Shown here: positions 49,203-58,723 of the stretch, one piece after another
Layout of the letters: each line of letters opens with the position of its first letter
Numbering within the stretch: the stretch's first letter is position 1
From: an uncultured cyanobacterium
GTDB lineage: Bacteria; Cyanobacteriota; Cyanobacteriia; PCC-6307; Cyanobiaceae
DNA: 64,000 bases
Direction of reading: 5' to 3'
NCBI GenBank assembly: GCA_903858015.1
Contig: CAIOGZ010000018.1
Location: forward strand, 1 to 64,000
Position numbers and translations under genes: made by a program
The notes under the pieces: generated by a model
What the model saw: the letters and a program-made list of their open reading frames with translations, nothing else
Told to the model about the DNA's origin: nothing
Database searches by the model: none

Positions 49203-50417
49203 TTGGCGAGAACCACCCCCCGTCGCGCCTCGGCCAGCGATCCGGTCACCGCCAGCTCTCGGGCTCCAGCCCTGCCCCTCCCCTGGGAGATCTGGCCAGC
49301 CGAAACCCGCCTGCTACTCGGTCTAACGGCCCTCTGGAGTCTGGTGGGACTGTTGGTGCTCACCTCTGCGAGCTGGTGGGTGGCGGACCGGGAGATGGGC
49401 GATGCCGCCTACTACGTCAAGCGTCAGGCCATCTGGCTGTTAGCCAGTTGGGGGCTGTTCTGGTTGGCGATTCGCACCAGCCTGCGGCGTTGGCTGCACA
49501 GCGGTGCCCTCGGCCTGCTTGTCGGTCTGCTGCTCGTGGCCGCCACCTTGGTGATCGGCAGTACCGTCAATGGCGCCAGCCGCTGGCTGGTGATCGGTCC
49601 GCTCCAGATCCAGCCCACCGAATTGGTCAAGCCCTTCGTGGTGCTGCAGGGGGCGGTGCTTTTTTCCCACTGGAAGCGGATCGGCCTCGATCAGAAGCTG
49701 TTATGGCTTGCCATCTTCGGCCTGCTGATCCTGCTGATTCTGAAGCAACCCAACCTCAGCACCGCTGGCTTAACCGGACTCCTGCTCTGGTTGATGGCCC
49801 TGGCCGCTGGCCTTCCCCTCTCCCTGCTGAGCAGCGCCGCCGCTGCAGGCGGCCTGCTTGGCATGGCCAGCATTCTGCTCAATACCTACCAGCGCCTGCG
49901 GGTGAGCTCGTTCCTTGATCCTTGGAAGGATGCCCAGGGCAATGGTTATCAGTTGGTGCAGAGCCTGCTGGCGATCGGCTCCGGTGGCTTGTTGGGTCAG
50001 GGGTTCGGCCTCTCGACCCAGAAACTTCAATACCTGCCGATCCAGACCACCGACTTTATTTTTGCGGTCTACGCCGAGGAATTCGGCTTTGTGGGCTGCC
50101 TGATGTTCTTGCTCTTTCTGGTGGCCTTTGCCTTCGTGGGCCTGCGCATCGCCCTTGTCTGCCGCAGTAACCAGCACCGGCTGGTGGCGATCGGCTGCAC
50201 CACCTTGCTGGTCGGTCAGTCCATCCTGAACATCGCCGTGGCCAGCGGCGCCATGCCTACCACCGGTCTGCCCTTGCCCATGGTCAGTTACGGCGGTAAC
50301 TCGCTGCTGATGAGTTTGTTCGTGGCCGGTCTGCTGGTGCGTTGCGGACTCGAATCCACAGGGTTGGAACCCGTCCGGGGCCAGCCGCGGCGCCGTTCGA
50401 ACGCACCGATAGGCTGA
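49203..50417 (+). CDS. ftsW: FtsW/RodA/SpoVE-type septal peptidoglycan polymerase
   Basis: A polytopic SEDS protein with about ten membrane helices. It carries GSTVNGASRWLVIGPLQIQP, the helix before QPNLSTAGL, TTDFIFAVYAEEFGFVG and the ending GLPLPMVSYGGNSLL, all SEDS signatures. It polymerises lipid II with a partner PBP at the septum. The frame is open from before the apcC stop, but there is no ATG after the terminator; TTG 49203 (about 404 residues) or TTG 49122 are the candidates, so the start is uncertain. About 20 bases upstream of ccdA. Confidence 0.9.
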   Translation: MARTTPRRASASDPVTASSRAPALPLPWEIWPAETRLLLGLTALWSLVGLLVLTSASWWVADREMGDAAYYVKRQAIWLLASWGLFWLAIRTSLRRWLHSGALGLLVGLLLVAATLVIGSTVNGASRWLVIGPLQIQPTELVKPFVVLQGAVLFSHWKRIGLDQKLLWLAIFGLLILLILKQPNLSTAGLTGLLLWLMALAAGLPLSLLSSAAAAGGLLGMASILLNTYQRLRVSSFLDPWKDAQGNGYQLVQSLLAIGSGGLLGQGFGLSTQKLQYLPIQTTDFIFAVYAEEFGFVGCLMFLLFLVAFAFVGLRIALVCRSNQHRLVAIGCTTLLVGQSILNIAVASGAMPTTGLPLPMVSYGGNSLLMSLFVAGLLVRCGLESTGLEPVRGQPRRRSNAPIG

Positions 50418-50436
50418 GCACTCCCCAACCCTGGTC

Positions 50437-51201
50437 ATGGTGAGCCTCGGCCCGCTGCTTGCTGATTGGAGCCGCAGCAGTGACCAGCTGTTGCAGCTCT
50501 CCCTCAACCACCCTGGACCCCTCACTCTCGGTCTGGTTTTCACCGGTGGGTTGCTCACCAGTTTCGGGCCCTGCTCACTGTCGCTGTTGCCCGTGACCCT
50601 GGCCTACCTGGCCGGGTTCGGCGCCTCGCCGCCCGGTATCCCGCCTAGCCCACCCGCCCCTGCCGAGCGCCCTCCCCTGCCCTGGCAGCGCAGCCTTAGC
50701 TTCGCCGCCGGCATCGTGTTGTCCCTGGTGCTGCTTGGCCTGGCCACTGGACTGCTCGGCCATCTCTACGGCAGCCTGCCGAGCCAGATTCCCCTGTTGG
50801 TGGCGGTGGTGGCGGTGGTGATGGGACTGAATCTGCTCGGTTTGCTGCGCCTGCCGCTTCCCGCCGGCCCCGATCCCGACCGTTGGCGACGCCTGGTGCC
50901 CGCCCCCTTCGCTCCCCTGGCAGCGGGTTTGGCGTTTGGTCTGGCCGCTACCCCCTGCACCACGCCCGTTTTGGCCGTGCTGCTCACCTGGATGGCCCAG
51001 AGTGGACGACCGCTCACCGGCATGCTGTTGCTGACGGCCTTCGGTGCCGGCCAGGTGGTGCCGCTGCTTTTGGCGGGAACTGCGGCGGCCAGTCTGCCGA
51101 CCCTGTTGAGCCTGCGTCGCATCGGCCAATGGATTCCGCCGATTAGTGGTGTGGTGCTGCTCACCACCGGTGGCCTCACCCTCCTATCCCAGTTCCTGTG
51201 A
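50437..51201 (+). CDS. ccdA: Cytochrome c biogenesis protein CcdA
   Basis: A 254-residue six-helix membrane thiol-reductant carrier. The paired Cys lie in [19 protein letters not shown] and [15 protein letters not shown], the conserved CcdA pattern. It carries reducing power to the lumen so that apocytochrome Cys stay reduced for haem attachment. The Pro-rich loop ([19 protein letters not shown]) between the first helices is longer than usual. Its stop overlaps ccsB by 4 bases (GTGA). Confidence 0.94.
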   Translation: MVSLGPLLADWSRSSDQLLQLSLNHPGPLTLGLVFTGGLLTSFGPCSLSLLPVTLAYLAGFGASPPGIPPSPPAPAERPPLPWQRSLSFAAGIVLSLVLLGLATGLLGHLYGSLPSQIPLLVAVVAVVMGLNLLGLLRLPLPAGPDPDRWRRLVPAPFAPLAAGLAFGLAATPCTTPVLAVLLTWMAQSGRPLTGMLLLTAFGAGQVVPLLLAGTAAASLPTLLSLRRIGQWIPPISGVVLLTTGGLTLLSQFL

Positions 51202-52583
51202 CCCCAACTCCGCTTCAGCCGCTGCGCCAGGCCCAGCGCCTCGTGGCATGGATCGCCGACCTGCGGGTGGCGATCGGCCTGCTCTTGGTGATCGCGCTGG
51301 CCAGCGGCATTGGCACCGCCATCCCCCAGCAGGAATCGGAGGCTTTTTACCACCAGCGCTATGACCCGGCCCCCTGGCTCGGTTTAGTCGGTGCGGATCG
51401 GCTGCTGGGCCTACAGCTCGACCATGTCTATTCCAGTAGTTGGTTTCTGGCCCTGCTCGCCTGGCTGGGGTTGGCGCTGCTGCTCTGCAGCTGGCGCCGC
51501 CAGTGGCCTGCCCTGCAGGCTTCCCTGCGCTGGATTGATTACCGCGAACCGCGTCAACTGAGCAAGCTCAGCTTGGCCGAAACCCTGGTGAGTCCTGATG
51601 CGACGGCCGATCTGGTGTTATTGGAGGACAGCCTGCGGCAACGGGGCTGGCAGGTTCGACGCCAGCAGAACCGGTTGGCCGGCCGTCGCGGCGTGGTTGG
51701 CCGGGTTGGCCCGCTGCTGGTGCATGCCGGCCTCGTGCTGCTGATGGTGGGCTCCGCCTGGGGCGCCCTGGGCGGCCAGCGGCAGGAGCAGTTTCTTGCC
51801 CCTGGCCACGACCTTGAGCTGCTCGATAGCCGCGGCCAAACGCGCCTCACTGTGGCCCTCGATCGGTTCAGCATCCAGCGGGATCCGGCCGGCCGGCCTG
51901 AGCAGTTCACCTCAGACCTGAGGATCGTGCCCCCGGCAGCAGCCGACGGTTCGCCGCCGCCAGCCGCCGAACCCGCCCAGATCAGCGTGAACCATCCGCT
52001 GCGTACCCGGGGAATCACTCTCTACCAGGCCGACTGGGCCCTGGCAGCGATCGAGCTCCAGCTCGGCTCCAGTCCGGTGCTGCAGTTGCCGCTCCAGGCC
52101 TTTCCCCAGTTGGGCGAGCAGGTGTGGGGGCTGATTCTGCCCACCCGCCCCGATGGCAGCCAGCCGGTGCTGCTCAGCCTTTCCAGTGAGAACGGCCCCG
52201 TTCAGGTGTTCGGTCCCGATGGCAATGCCCTGGCCCAGCTGGTTCCCGGCGGCGAGGCGGTGGAGGTGCGAGGCATTCCGATGCGGGTGGCCGGGGTTTT
52301 GCCGGCCAGTGGCATCCTGCTCAAGCGCGACCCCGGTGTTCCCCTCGTCTATACCGGTTTTGGCGTCGCCCTGCTCGGAGGAGGCCTCAGCTTGGTCGCC
52401 ACCCGCCAGATCTGGGCGGTGGCCGAAGCGGGCCGCCTGCACGTAGCCGGACTCTGCAACCGCAGCCTGCCAGCCTTTGCGGCTGAGCTGCCTGCCCTGC
52501 TGGCCGATCTGCAGAGTCGGCGGGCTTCCCCAGCCCAGGGCAACCCAGCTTCCAAGCCAGTCGCTGACGGCATCGGAGCCTAG
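51198..52583 (+). CDS. ccsB: Cytochrome c biogenesis protein Ccs1/ResB
   Basis: A 461-residue System II haem-attachment subunit, starting at GTG 51198. Three N-terminal membrane helices ([66 protein letters not shown]) are followed by a large lumenal domain and a C-terminal helix. It works with CcsA (not here) to join haem to cytochromes such as PetJ. The His in VHAGL is the family haem ligand. The gene order ccdA-ccsB is usual. Confidence 0.94.
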   Translation: MTPTPLQPLRQAQRLVAWIADLRVAIGLLLVIALASGIGTAIPQQESEAFYHQRYDPAPWLGLVGADRLLGLQLDHVYSSSWFLALLAWLGLALLLCSWRRQWPALQASLRWIDYREPRQLSKLSLAETLVSPDATADLVLLEDSLRQRGWQVRRQQNRLAGRRGVVGRVGPLLVHAGLVLLMVGSAWGALGGQRQEQFLAPGHDLELLDSRGQTRLTVALDRFSIQRDPAGRPEQFTSDLRIVPPAAADGSPPPAAEPAQISVNHPLRTRGITLYQADWALAAIELQLGSSPVLQLPLQAFPQLGEQVWGLILPTRPDGSQPVLLSLSSENGPVQVFGPDGNALAQLVPGGEAVEVRGIPMRVAGVLPASGILLKRDPGVPLVYTGFGVALLGGGLSLVATRQIWAVAEAGRLHVAGLCNRSLPAFAAELPALLADLQSRRASPAQGNPASKPVADGIGA

Positions 52584-52605
52584 ATCGCCTTCTGGATGGG
52601 GCGCT

Positions 52606-53082
52606 TCAGCAGGGGCAGCGGCTGCCATGGCTGACCCGCACCACCGTATGCACATTGCCGCGGCGGTTGAAATCGGCCACCAGCTCCATCCAGGTTGGAT
52701 CGCAGGCCTGGACAAGATCGTCAACGATGCGGTTGGCCACTTCCTCATGGGAGATGGCCCGATCTCGGTAGCTGTTGACATAGAGCTTGAGTGCCTTGAG
52801 TTCGAGCACCCGCGGGCCGGGCTGGTAGAGGAGGCGCAACACCGCAAAATCGGGATAGCCCGAGAACGGGCAGGTGCAGGTGAATTCGGGCAGCTCGATC
52901 GCCACCTCATAGGAGCGCCCCGGTCGGGGGTTGTCGAAGCAGATCAACTGCGCCTCGGCAATCGCCCGCTCCCCGTAGCGTGGGCTGATGGTGGCGGCAG
53001 GATCAAGATCCGCCGCCAGGGGCGCGGCTGGGCCAGGGGCGGCCAGGCTCGATGGCGAAGGGCTGAATTCAGCGGGGGACAT
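52606..53082 (-). CDS. queF: NADPH-dependent 7-cyano-7-deazaguanine reductase
   Basis: A 158-residue unimodular QueF from ATG 53082, reducing preQ0 to preQ1 in queuosine synthesis. It has the catalytic Cys in FTCTCPFSGYPDF with the following Asp, and the NADPH motif ELKALKLYVNSYRD. Length is near the usual 140-160. It makes the modified base that the GluQ enzyme at 24.8 kb glutamylates. Convergent with ccsB and divergent from glnB. Confidence 0.97.
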   Translation of the reverse strand: MSPAEFSPSPSSLAAPGPAAPLAADLDPAATISPRYGERAIAEAQLICFDNPRPGRSYEVAIELPEFTCTCPFSGYPDFAVLRLLYQPGPRVLELKALKLYVNSYRDRAISHEEVANRIVDDLVQACDPTWMELVADFNRRGNVHTVVRVSHGSRCPC

Positions 53083-53136
53083 CGGCTGCTGGGGGACCTC
53101 GGGAACCGGGAGGGAGCATCCCGGTAACAATCGTAA

Positions 53137-53577
<441 letters not shown>

Positions 53578-53592
53578 GCCCAGTTGGTGCCA

Positions 53593-53640
53593 GCGAAGCG
53601 AGGCGTGTCAGCGCATAGCGTTTGGCAACGATCGCTTCGC
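53593..53640 (+). repeat. Inverted repeat after glnB, then T-rich gap
   Basis: GCGAAGCGA (53593-53601) and TCGCTTCGC (53632-53640) form a perfect 9-bp stem with a 30-base loop, 15 bases past the glnB stop. The following 120 bases of plus strand are markedly pyrimidine-rich. It may aid termination between glnB and the convergent tlyA. No gene seen in 53578-53839. Confidence 0.5.
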
Positions 53641-53839
53641 AGCTCGGTTCCTGCTTGTTTGTCACACTTATTCTACCCAATTCCTTTGGCTCTGTTTGGT
53701 TTGGCTGCTTCTTTCTTATTCGGCTGATCCTGTTTTCATCTAGTTTGAGCCCGATTGGTTGCGCCCATTTTTCGCTGGGCTGGGCCTGGGTCGCAGCGGT
53801 TTAAGTGCTAAATTCTAGGTCTTGATTAGATAGTTGAGT

Positions 53840-54667
53840 TCAATGGTCGGCCGCGAGGGTTTTCTCCACCACGACGGCAATCTGGGCTGGATCGTTAAAA
53901 CGGTGCGGCCCTGGGATTTGTTCGCCCTCCCGCAACCACAACAGGTATTCGTGGTTCCCTGCTGGTCCGGTGATCGGCGAGCCGAGCAGTCCGTCGGGCT
54001 GCCAATTCAGCGCCGCTGCAGCCGCAATCACGGCCCTGATCGCATCGGCATGGGCGGCTGGATCCCGCACCACGCCGCCCTTGCCCACCCGGCCCCGGCC
54101 CACCTCAAACTGGGGCTTGACCAGCAGCAGAGCCTCACTGGGCCGCTGCAACAGCCGCCGCAGCGCCGGCAGCACCAGGGTGAGGGAAATGAACGAGAGG
54201 TCGGCTACCGCTAGATCGGGCCAGGGATCCTCCGGTCCATAGAGATCGGGGGGCTCGAGGTGACGCAGGTTTGTGCGCTCTCGCAGCACCAGCCGGCTAT
54301 CGGTGCGGAGCGACCAGGCCGTCTGGCCATAGCCCACATCGATGCCGTAGACCCGTTCAGCACCATGCTGCAGCAGGCAATCGCTGAAGCCGCCGGTCGA
54401 GATGCCGCCATCCAGGCAGGTGCGGCCCTTCACCTCAATGGGTAGGGCGCTGAGCGCCGCCACCAGCTTCTCTCCCCCCCGCGACACAAACCGGGGCGGT
54501 TGTTCCACCGCCAGGGGCAGGCCCGTTGCCACCGCGACACCGGGTTTATCGAGCACGCTGCTGCCGCTGCGAACCCGCCCCGATCGGATCAATTGTTGGG
54601 CCTGCTGACGGCTGCAGGCCAGGCCCTGTTCGACGAGTTCCAGATCGAGCCGCTGCCGGCGGGCCAT
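53840..54667 (-). CDS. tlyA: TlyA family rRNA 2'-O-methyltransferase/putative haemolysin
   Basis: A 275-residue protein from ATG 54667; the longer frame to 54838 has no family support. Residues 5-60 form an S4 RNA-binding domain (RLDLELVEQGLACSRQQAQQ), followed by a FtsJ-like methyltransferase with SAM motif LDGGISTGGFSDCLL and GIDVGYGQ. The catalytic Lys-Asp-Lys-Glu set is seen as Lys in VSRGGEKL, Asp in VADLSF and Lys in LVKPQFEVG. Mycobacterial TlyA methylates 16S and 23S rRNA; the same is inferred here. Confidence 0.92.
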   Translation of the reverse strand: MARRQRLDLELVEQGLACSRQQAQQLIRSGRVRSGSSVLDKPGVAVATGLPLAVEQPPRFVSRGGEKLVAALSALPIEVKGRTCLDGGISTGGFSDCLLQHGAERVYGIDVGYGQTAWSLRTDSRLVLRERTNLRHLEPPDLYGPEDPWPDLAVADLSFISLTLVLPALRRLLQRPSEALLLVKPQFEVGRGRVGKGGVVRDPAAHADAIRAVIAAAAALNWQPDGLLGSPITGPAGNHEYLLWLREGEQIPGPHRFNDPAQIAVVVEKTLAADH

Positions 54668-54841
54668 CCGATGGCTCCCTGACGCCATCGTTATCGAACC
54701 ACAGCATCGAGGCTCCGGGCCGGATTTGACGCCACTCCCGAGCGGATGGCCTGCCGGCCGCTGGAGCGCCGCCGGGCCCCAGGGGCCGCAGCCCAAGGCT
54801 GGCCCGATAAGTTGGTTGGCTGACCTGCTGATGCCCAAGCC

Positions 54842-56137
54842 TTGATCGAGCGTTATACCCTGCCCGAAATGGGCCGCATCTGGAGTGAAGAGGCCAAGTT
54901 CCAGAGCTGGCTGGACGTGGAGATTGCCGCCACCGCCGCCAACGTGGAGCTGGGCCAGGTGCCGGCGGAGGCGTTAACCGAGATCCGCGCCAAAGCCTGT
55001 TTTGAGGTGGCGCGCATCCTCGAGATCGAAGCGGAGGTGCGTCACGACGTGATCGCCTTCCTCACCAACGTCAATGAGCACGTCGGTGATGCGGGGCGCT
55101 ACATCCATGTGGGCATGACCAGCTCCGATGTGCTGGACACCGGTCTGGCCCTGCAGCTCAAGGCCTCGGTAGCCTTGCTGCGCACCGAGCTCGATGGCCT
55201 GGCCACCGCCCTGCGGCAGTTGGCCCGCGCCCACAAGGACACGGTGATGATCGGCCGTTCCCATGCGATCCATGGCGAACCGATCACCTTCGGCTTCAAG
55301 GTGGCTGGCTGGCTGGCTGAAACGGAACGCAACCGGGAGCGCCTCGAGCGCTTGGAACGGCTGGTGGCCGTGGGCCAGATCAGTGGCGCCATGGGCACCT
55401 ACGCCAACACCGATCCCAAGGTGGAGGCCATCACCTGCCGCCTGCTGGGCCTCGAACCAGATACGGCCAGCACCCAGGTGATCTCCCGCGATCGCCACGC
55501 CGACTACGTGCAGACCCTGGCCCTGGTGGGCGCCTCGCTGGAACGCTTCGCCACCGAGATCCGCAACCTGCAGCGCACCGACGTGCTGGAAGTGGAGGAG
55601 AACTTCGCCAAGGGACAGAAGGGCAGTTCGGCCATGCCCCATAAACGCAATCCGATCCGCAGCGAGCGGATCTCGGGCCTGGCCCGGGTGTTGCGCAGCT
55701 ACACCGTGGCGGCCCTGGAAAACATGGCCCTTTGGCATGAGCGCGACATCAGCCATAGCTCGGTGGAGCGCATGATGCTGCCGGATTGCTCGGTCACCCT
55801 GCATTTCATGCTGCGCGAAATGACCGAGGTGGTGAACGGGCTGGGGGTCTACCCGCAGAACATGGCCCGCAACCTGCATGTTTACGGCGGCGTGGTGTTT
55901 AGCCAGCGGGTGTTGCTGGCCCTGGTGGCCGCCGGCCTCAGTCGCGAAGACGCCTACCGGATCGTGCAGCGCCATGCCCATGCCGCCTGGAACAGCGAAG
56001 CGGGAGACTTCCGCGCCAACTTGGAGGCCGATGTTGAGGTCAGCGCCCGGCTCTCGGCTGAGCAACTGGCCGAGTGTTTCGCCACCGACCTGCACAGAGC
56101 CAACCTGGAGGTGATCTGGCAGCGCCTCGGGATCTGA
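54842..56137 (+). CDS. purB: Adenylosuccinate lyase
   Basis: A 431-residue enzyme of purine synthesis, removing fumarate from SAICAR and from adenylosuccinate. The start is TTG 54842 (MIERYTLPEMGRIW), fitting family N-termini. The signature loop GSSAMPHKRNP (catalytic Ser) and TSSDVLDTGLALQ plus RSHAIHGEPITFG are intact, and length is normal. Divergent from tlyA, with about 170 bases between. Confidence 0.98.
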   Translation: MIERYTLPEMGRIWSEEAKFQSWLDVEIAATAANVELGQVPAEALTEIRAKACFEVARILEIEAEVRHDVIAFLTNVNEHVGDAGRYIHVGMTSSDVLDTGLALQLKASVALLRTELDGLATALRQLARAHKDTVMIGRSHAIHGEPITFGFKVAGWLAETERNRERLERLERLVAVGQISGAMGTYANTDPKVEAITCRLLGLEPDTASTQVISRDRHADYVQTLALVGASLERFATEIRNLQRTDVLEVEENFAKGQKGSSAMPHKRNPIRSERISGLARVLRSYTVAALENMALWHERDISHSSVERMMLPDCSVTLHFMLREMTEVVNGLGVYPQNMARNLHVYGGVVFSQRVLLALVAAGLSREDAYRIVQRHAHAAWNSEAGDFRANLEADVEVSARLSAEQLAECFATDLHRANLEVIWQRLGI

Positions 56138-56251
56138 ATGCCCTGCTGCTCGGCCAAATCGCTACCGAGATCCCAGACACAACGGCGCCGGCGGCGAGGC
56201 CCGGATCGGGGTAAGCAGCGGCCTGGCGAAAGGCTGCAACGGCTACGGCAA

Positions 56252-58393
56252 TCAGCTTTTCGGTTGCTTTTGCAGCACTTTGGCCGGCTTGGCGGCGAGC
56301 AGCTGCTGTTGGCGCAGGAAGGCCACCAGGTCGTCGAGCACGATCGAGGCGCCGTAGGCCGAGAGGTGGTCGGCATCGCTGTAAAGCAGCCAGCCATCCC
56401 GCTGGCGCAGGCAACGGCCCGCAGCGGGGGGGCAGAGCGCATTCAATGGGTTGTAAACGCTCAGGTTGGGGGCGGCGGCCAGCCGGGCCGCGATCGCGGT
56501 TTGCAGGTAGGTGTTGAGGCGATCGAAGCTGGCGCGGGGCAGACCGGCGCTGCAATCCCTAGGCAGCTGGGGGCGAAACCACTGGGGCTGACACAACGCA
56601 ATCGGTTCACTACCTCCAAATTCCGGGGTGGGCAGCATCAGCACAAACTGGGTGCGGGGGTGGCTGTTGACAAGCTGGGCCACCGCATCGATCCAGTTGG
56701 CTAGGGCCTGCTTCCGGGGCACCGGCTCCTCGTTGGCGGGGTCGAAGTGGCGGGTGCGGGCATGGCTGGCATCCGCCAGAAAACCCGGGTCGAAGTAAAG
56801 GGCCCAGCGCAACGACACCACCACCACCCCCTGCTGGCCTTCGGGGGGGGCGGGGTTGTTGATCAGGGCATTCCAGCGTTGCTCTTGCACCAAGGCAAAG
56901 CGGAAGGCATCCTCGCGAACCATGCCAGTGGAGGGGTTGGTGTAAAAGATCGGCGGATAGGGCATGCCCACCGTGGCCGCCTCGCCGTAGGCCAGACCTT
57001 GCCGGCGGCAGAGATGGGAGCCGGCCCCCTGGTAGTGGTGGGCGTGGCTGTCGCCCACTAGCAGCAGGCGGGCATGGCCGGGCCCAGAACAATCGCCGGC
57101 GGGGCCGTTGCGGTCCAGGTCGTAGAAGCCAACCTGGCGATCGCCGCGAAAGAGGCGCTCGCTGCCGTAGCGGGTCAGGGCCTGGAGGCCGATCACGCCA
57201 ACGGCGGCGAGGGCCAGGCCGCTGGCCAGCACCCGCCAACGCTCGGGCCACCAGGGCGAGCGGCGCAGGGGTTCCTCCACGAAGCGCCAGGACAGCACCG
57301 CCAGCAGCAGCATCAAGGCCAGCAGCGGCGCCAGGCTGGCGGCAGAGACGCCCACGGTCCAGCGGGCCAGCGCCAGCACGCTCCAGTGCCAGAGGTAGAG
57401 GGAGTAGGAGATCAGCCCGAGGAACACCAGGGGCGGCTGGCTGAGCAGCCCCGCGGCGGCGGTGCCAGGCCGCAGGCTGGCGAGCAGGAGGGCCGTGAGC
57501 AGCACCGCTGCGGCCACCGGCACCAGCCCGAAGGGCAGGGGCAGGGCCATGACCAGCACCAATGCCCCCAGCACGAGGAGGGGGGGGAGCGTCCAGGCGC
57601 CAGCTTCGACGAAGCCCGCCGCGCTGCCGCCGCCGGGCCGCTGGTGCCTTGATGCTGGGCCGCCGCGGGCCTGGACCCCGTCCGCTGGGGCCGCCATCGG
57701 GGCCCCGAGCAGCAGCAGAAACAGCAAGCAGCCCGTCCCCAGCTCCCAGAAGCGAGCCCGCAGCAGGTAGTAGGCAGCGGGCTGGTCAACCCCGAGCTGG
57801 TGGACGAACACCCCGAGCGATAGCAGCACCAGCGGTAGCAGCAACCAGCCGAGCCGCTGCTGGCCGCTACGGCCCGTGCGGGCAAAGCCACTGAACCAGA
57901 TCAGCAGCGGAAAGAGGAGATAAAATTGCTCCTCCACCCCTAGCGACCAGGTTTGGGCGAAGGGGTTGAGTTCGGTGGCGGGGCGGAAGTAATCGAGCGC
58001 CAGCTTGTGGAGGATCAAGTTGGAGCTGCCAACTAGGGAGCGCCAGCCCACTCCGAGCATCTGGCCGGGGTCAGGGCAGACCAGGCAGAGCACCACGGCG
58101 GTGATCAGCACACAGACCAGCAAGGCCGGCAGCAGCCGGCGGATGCGGCGGGAATAGAAGGTCAGCAGCAGGTCGGCCAGGCTGGCGGCGGGCCGGTTGG
58201 CCAGCGATCCGGTGATCACGAACCCCGAGATCACAAAGAAGACATCCACCCCGAGATAACCACCGGGCAGTAGGCGTGAGCTGAGGTGGTTCAGAATTAC
58301 CGCCAGGATCGCCACAGCGCGCAGACCGTCAATCTCGGGTCGGTAGCGCTGGGGGGCATGCACCAGGGCGGCGTGGGCTTCGGATTGGCTCAC
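56252..58393 (-). CDS. Acyltransferase-3 fused to SGNH domain (OafA/YrhL-like)
   Basis: About 713 residues if it starts at GTG 58393; the frame is open to 58477. An N-terminal ten-helix acyltransferase-3 domain begins YRPEIDGLRAVAILAVILNH (catalytic His) and has FFVISGFVITG and WSLGVEEQFYLLFPL. The periplasmic C-terminal SGNH domain has LLLVGDSHAHHYQGAG (nucleophile Ser) and SDADHLSAYGA (Asp/His). Such fusions O-acetylate cell-surface polysaccharides. Target sugar unknown. It is convergent with purB. Confidence 0.9.
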   Translation of the reverse strand: MSQSEAHAALVHAPQRYRPEIDGLRAVAILAVILNHLSSRLLPGGYLGVDVFFVISGFVITGSLANRPAASLADLLLTFYSRRIRRLLPALLVCVLITAVVLCLVCPDPGQMLGVGWRSLVGSSNLILHKLALDYFRPATELNPFAQTWSLGVEEQFYLLFPLLIWFSGFARTGRSGQQRLGWLLLPLVLLSLGVFVHQLGVDQPAAYYLLRARFWELGTGCLLFLLLLGAPMAAPADGVQARGGPASRHQRPGGGSAAGFVEAGAWTLPPLLVLGALVLVMALPLPFGLVPVAAAVLLTALLLASLRPGTAAAGLLSQPPLVFLGLISYSLYLWHWSVLALARWTVGVSAASLAPLLALMLLLAVLSWRFVEEPLRRSPWWPERWRVLASGLALAAVGVIGLQALTRYGSERLFRGDRQVGFYDLDRNGPAGDCSGPGHARLLLVGDSHAHHYQGAGSHLCRRQGLAYGEAATVGMPYPPIFYTNPSTGMVREDAFRFALVQEQRWNALINNPAPPEGQQGVVVVSLRWALYFDPGFLADASHARTRHFDPANEEPVPRKQALANWIDAVAQLVNSHPRTQFVLMLPTPEFGGSEPIALCQPQWFRPQLPRDCSAGLPRASFDRLNTYLQTAIAARLAAAPNLSVYNPLNALCPPAAGRCLRQRDGWLLYSDADHLSAYGASIVLDDLVAFLRQQQLLAAKPAKVLQKQPKS

Positions 58394-58553
58394 AACATCT
58401 CCCCCGCAACGGCCTAGGCCGCCGGACGCTAGCAGGGGCTCAAGCGTTAGGCTTACTGGACTAGGTTCGCCTGTCAAGTTGCTTGGCTAAATGGTAGGAG
58501 TTACTCCGTATTTCAGGGTTATTGATGCGCCGCTTTGTGCCATCCACCGGCTT

Positions 58554-58621
58554 GAACGATGCACCAGTGAGAACGATGCACCAGTGTGAACGTTGCACCA
58601 GCGTGAATGTTGCATCGGTTT
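58554..58621. repeat. Four-copy 17-bp tandem repeat
   Basis: Units at 58554-58570, 58571-58587, 58588-58604 and 58605-58621 follow GAACGATGCACCAGTGT, the first two nearly identical and the last two diverged at several positions. It lies in the 330-base gap between the helicase stop and the acyltransferase start, so it is in the acyltransferase upstream region. Confidence 0.9.
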
Positions 58622-58649
58622 GGGCCAGGGCAGGGGTGAGCCCTCGTAC

Positions 58650-58681
58650 AAGGGGGGCTTGGATTAAGGGGGGCTTGGATT
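58650..58681. repeat. Perfect 16-bp tandem duplication
   Basis: AAGGGGGGCTTGGATT occurs twice without a gap (58650-58665, 58666-58681), just past the 17-bp array. The core GGGGCTTGGAT also occurs twice in the gap at 29155-29222. The remaining bases of the 58394-58723 gap show no gene. Confidence 0.9.
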
Positions 58682-58723
58682 GGCTTGGCTGTCCCGGCGG
58701 CCGGATGGGCACGGTGGCGGCGA

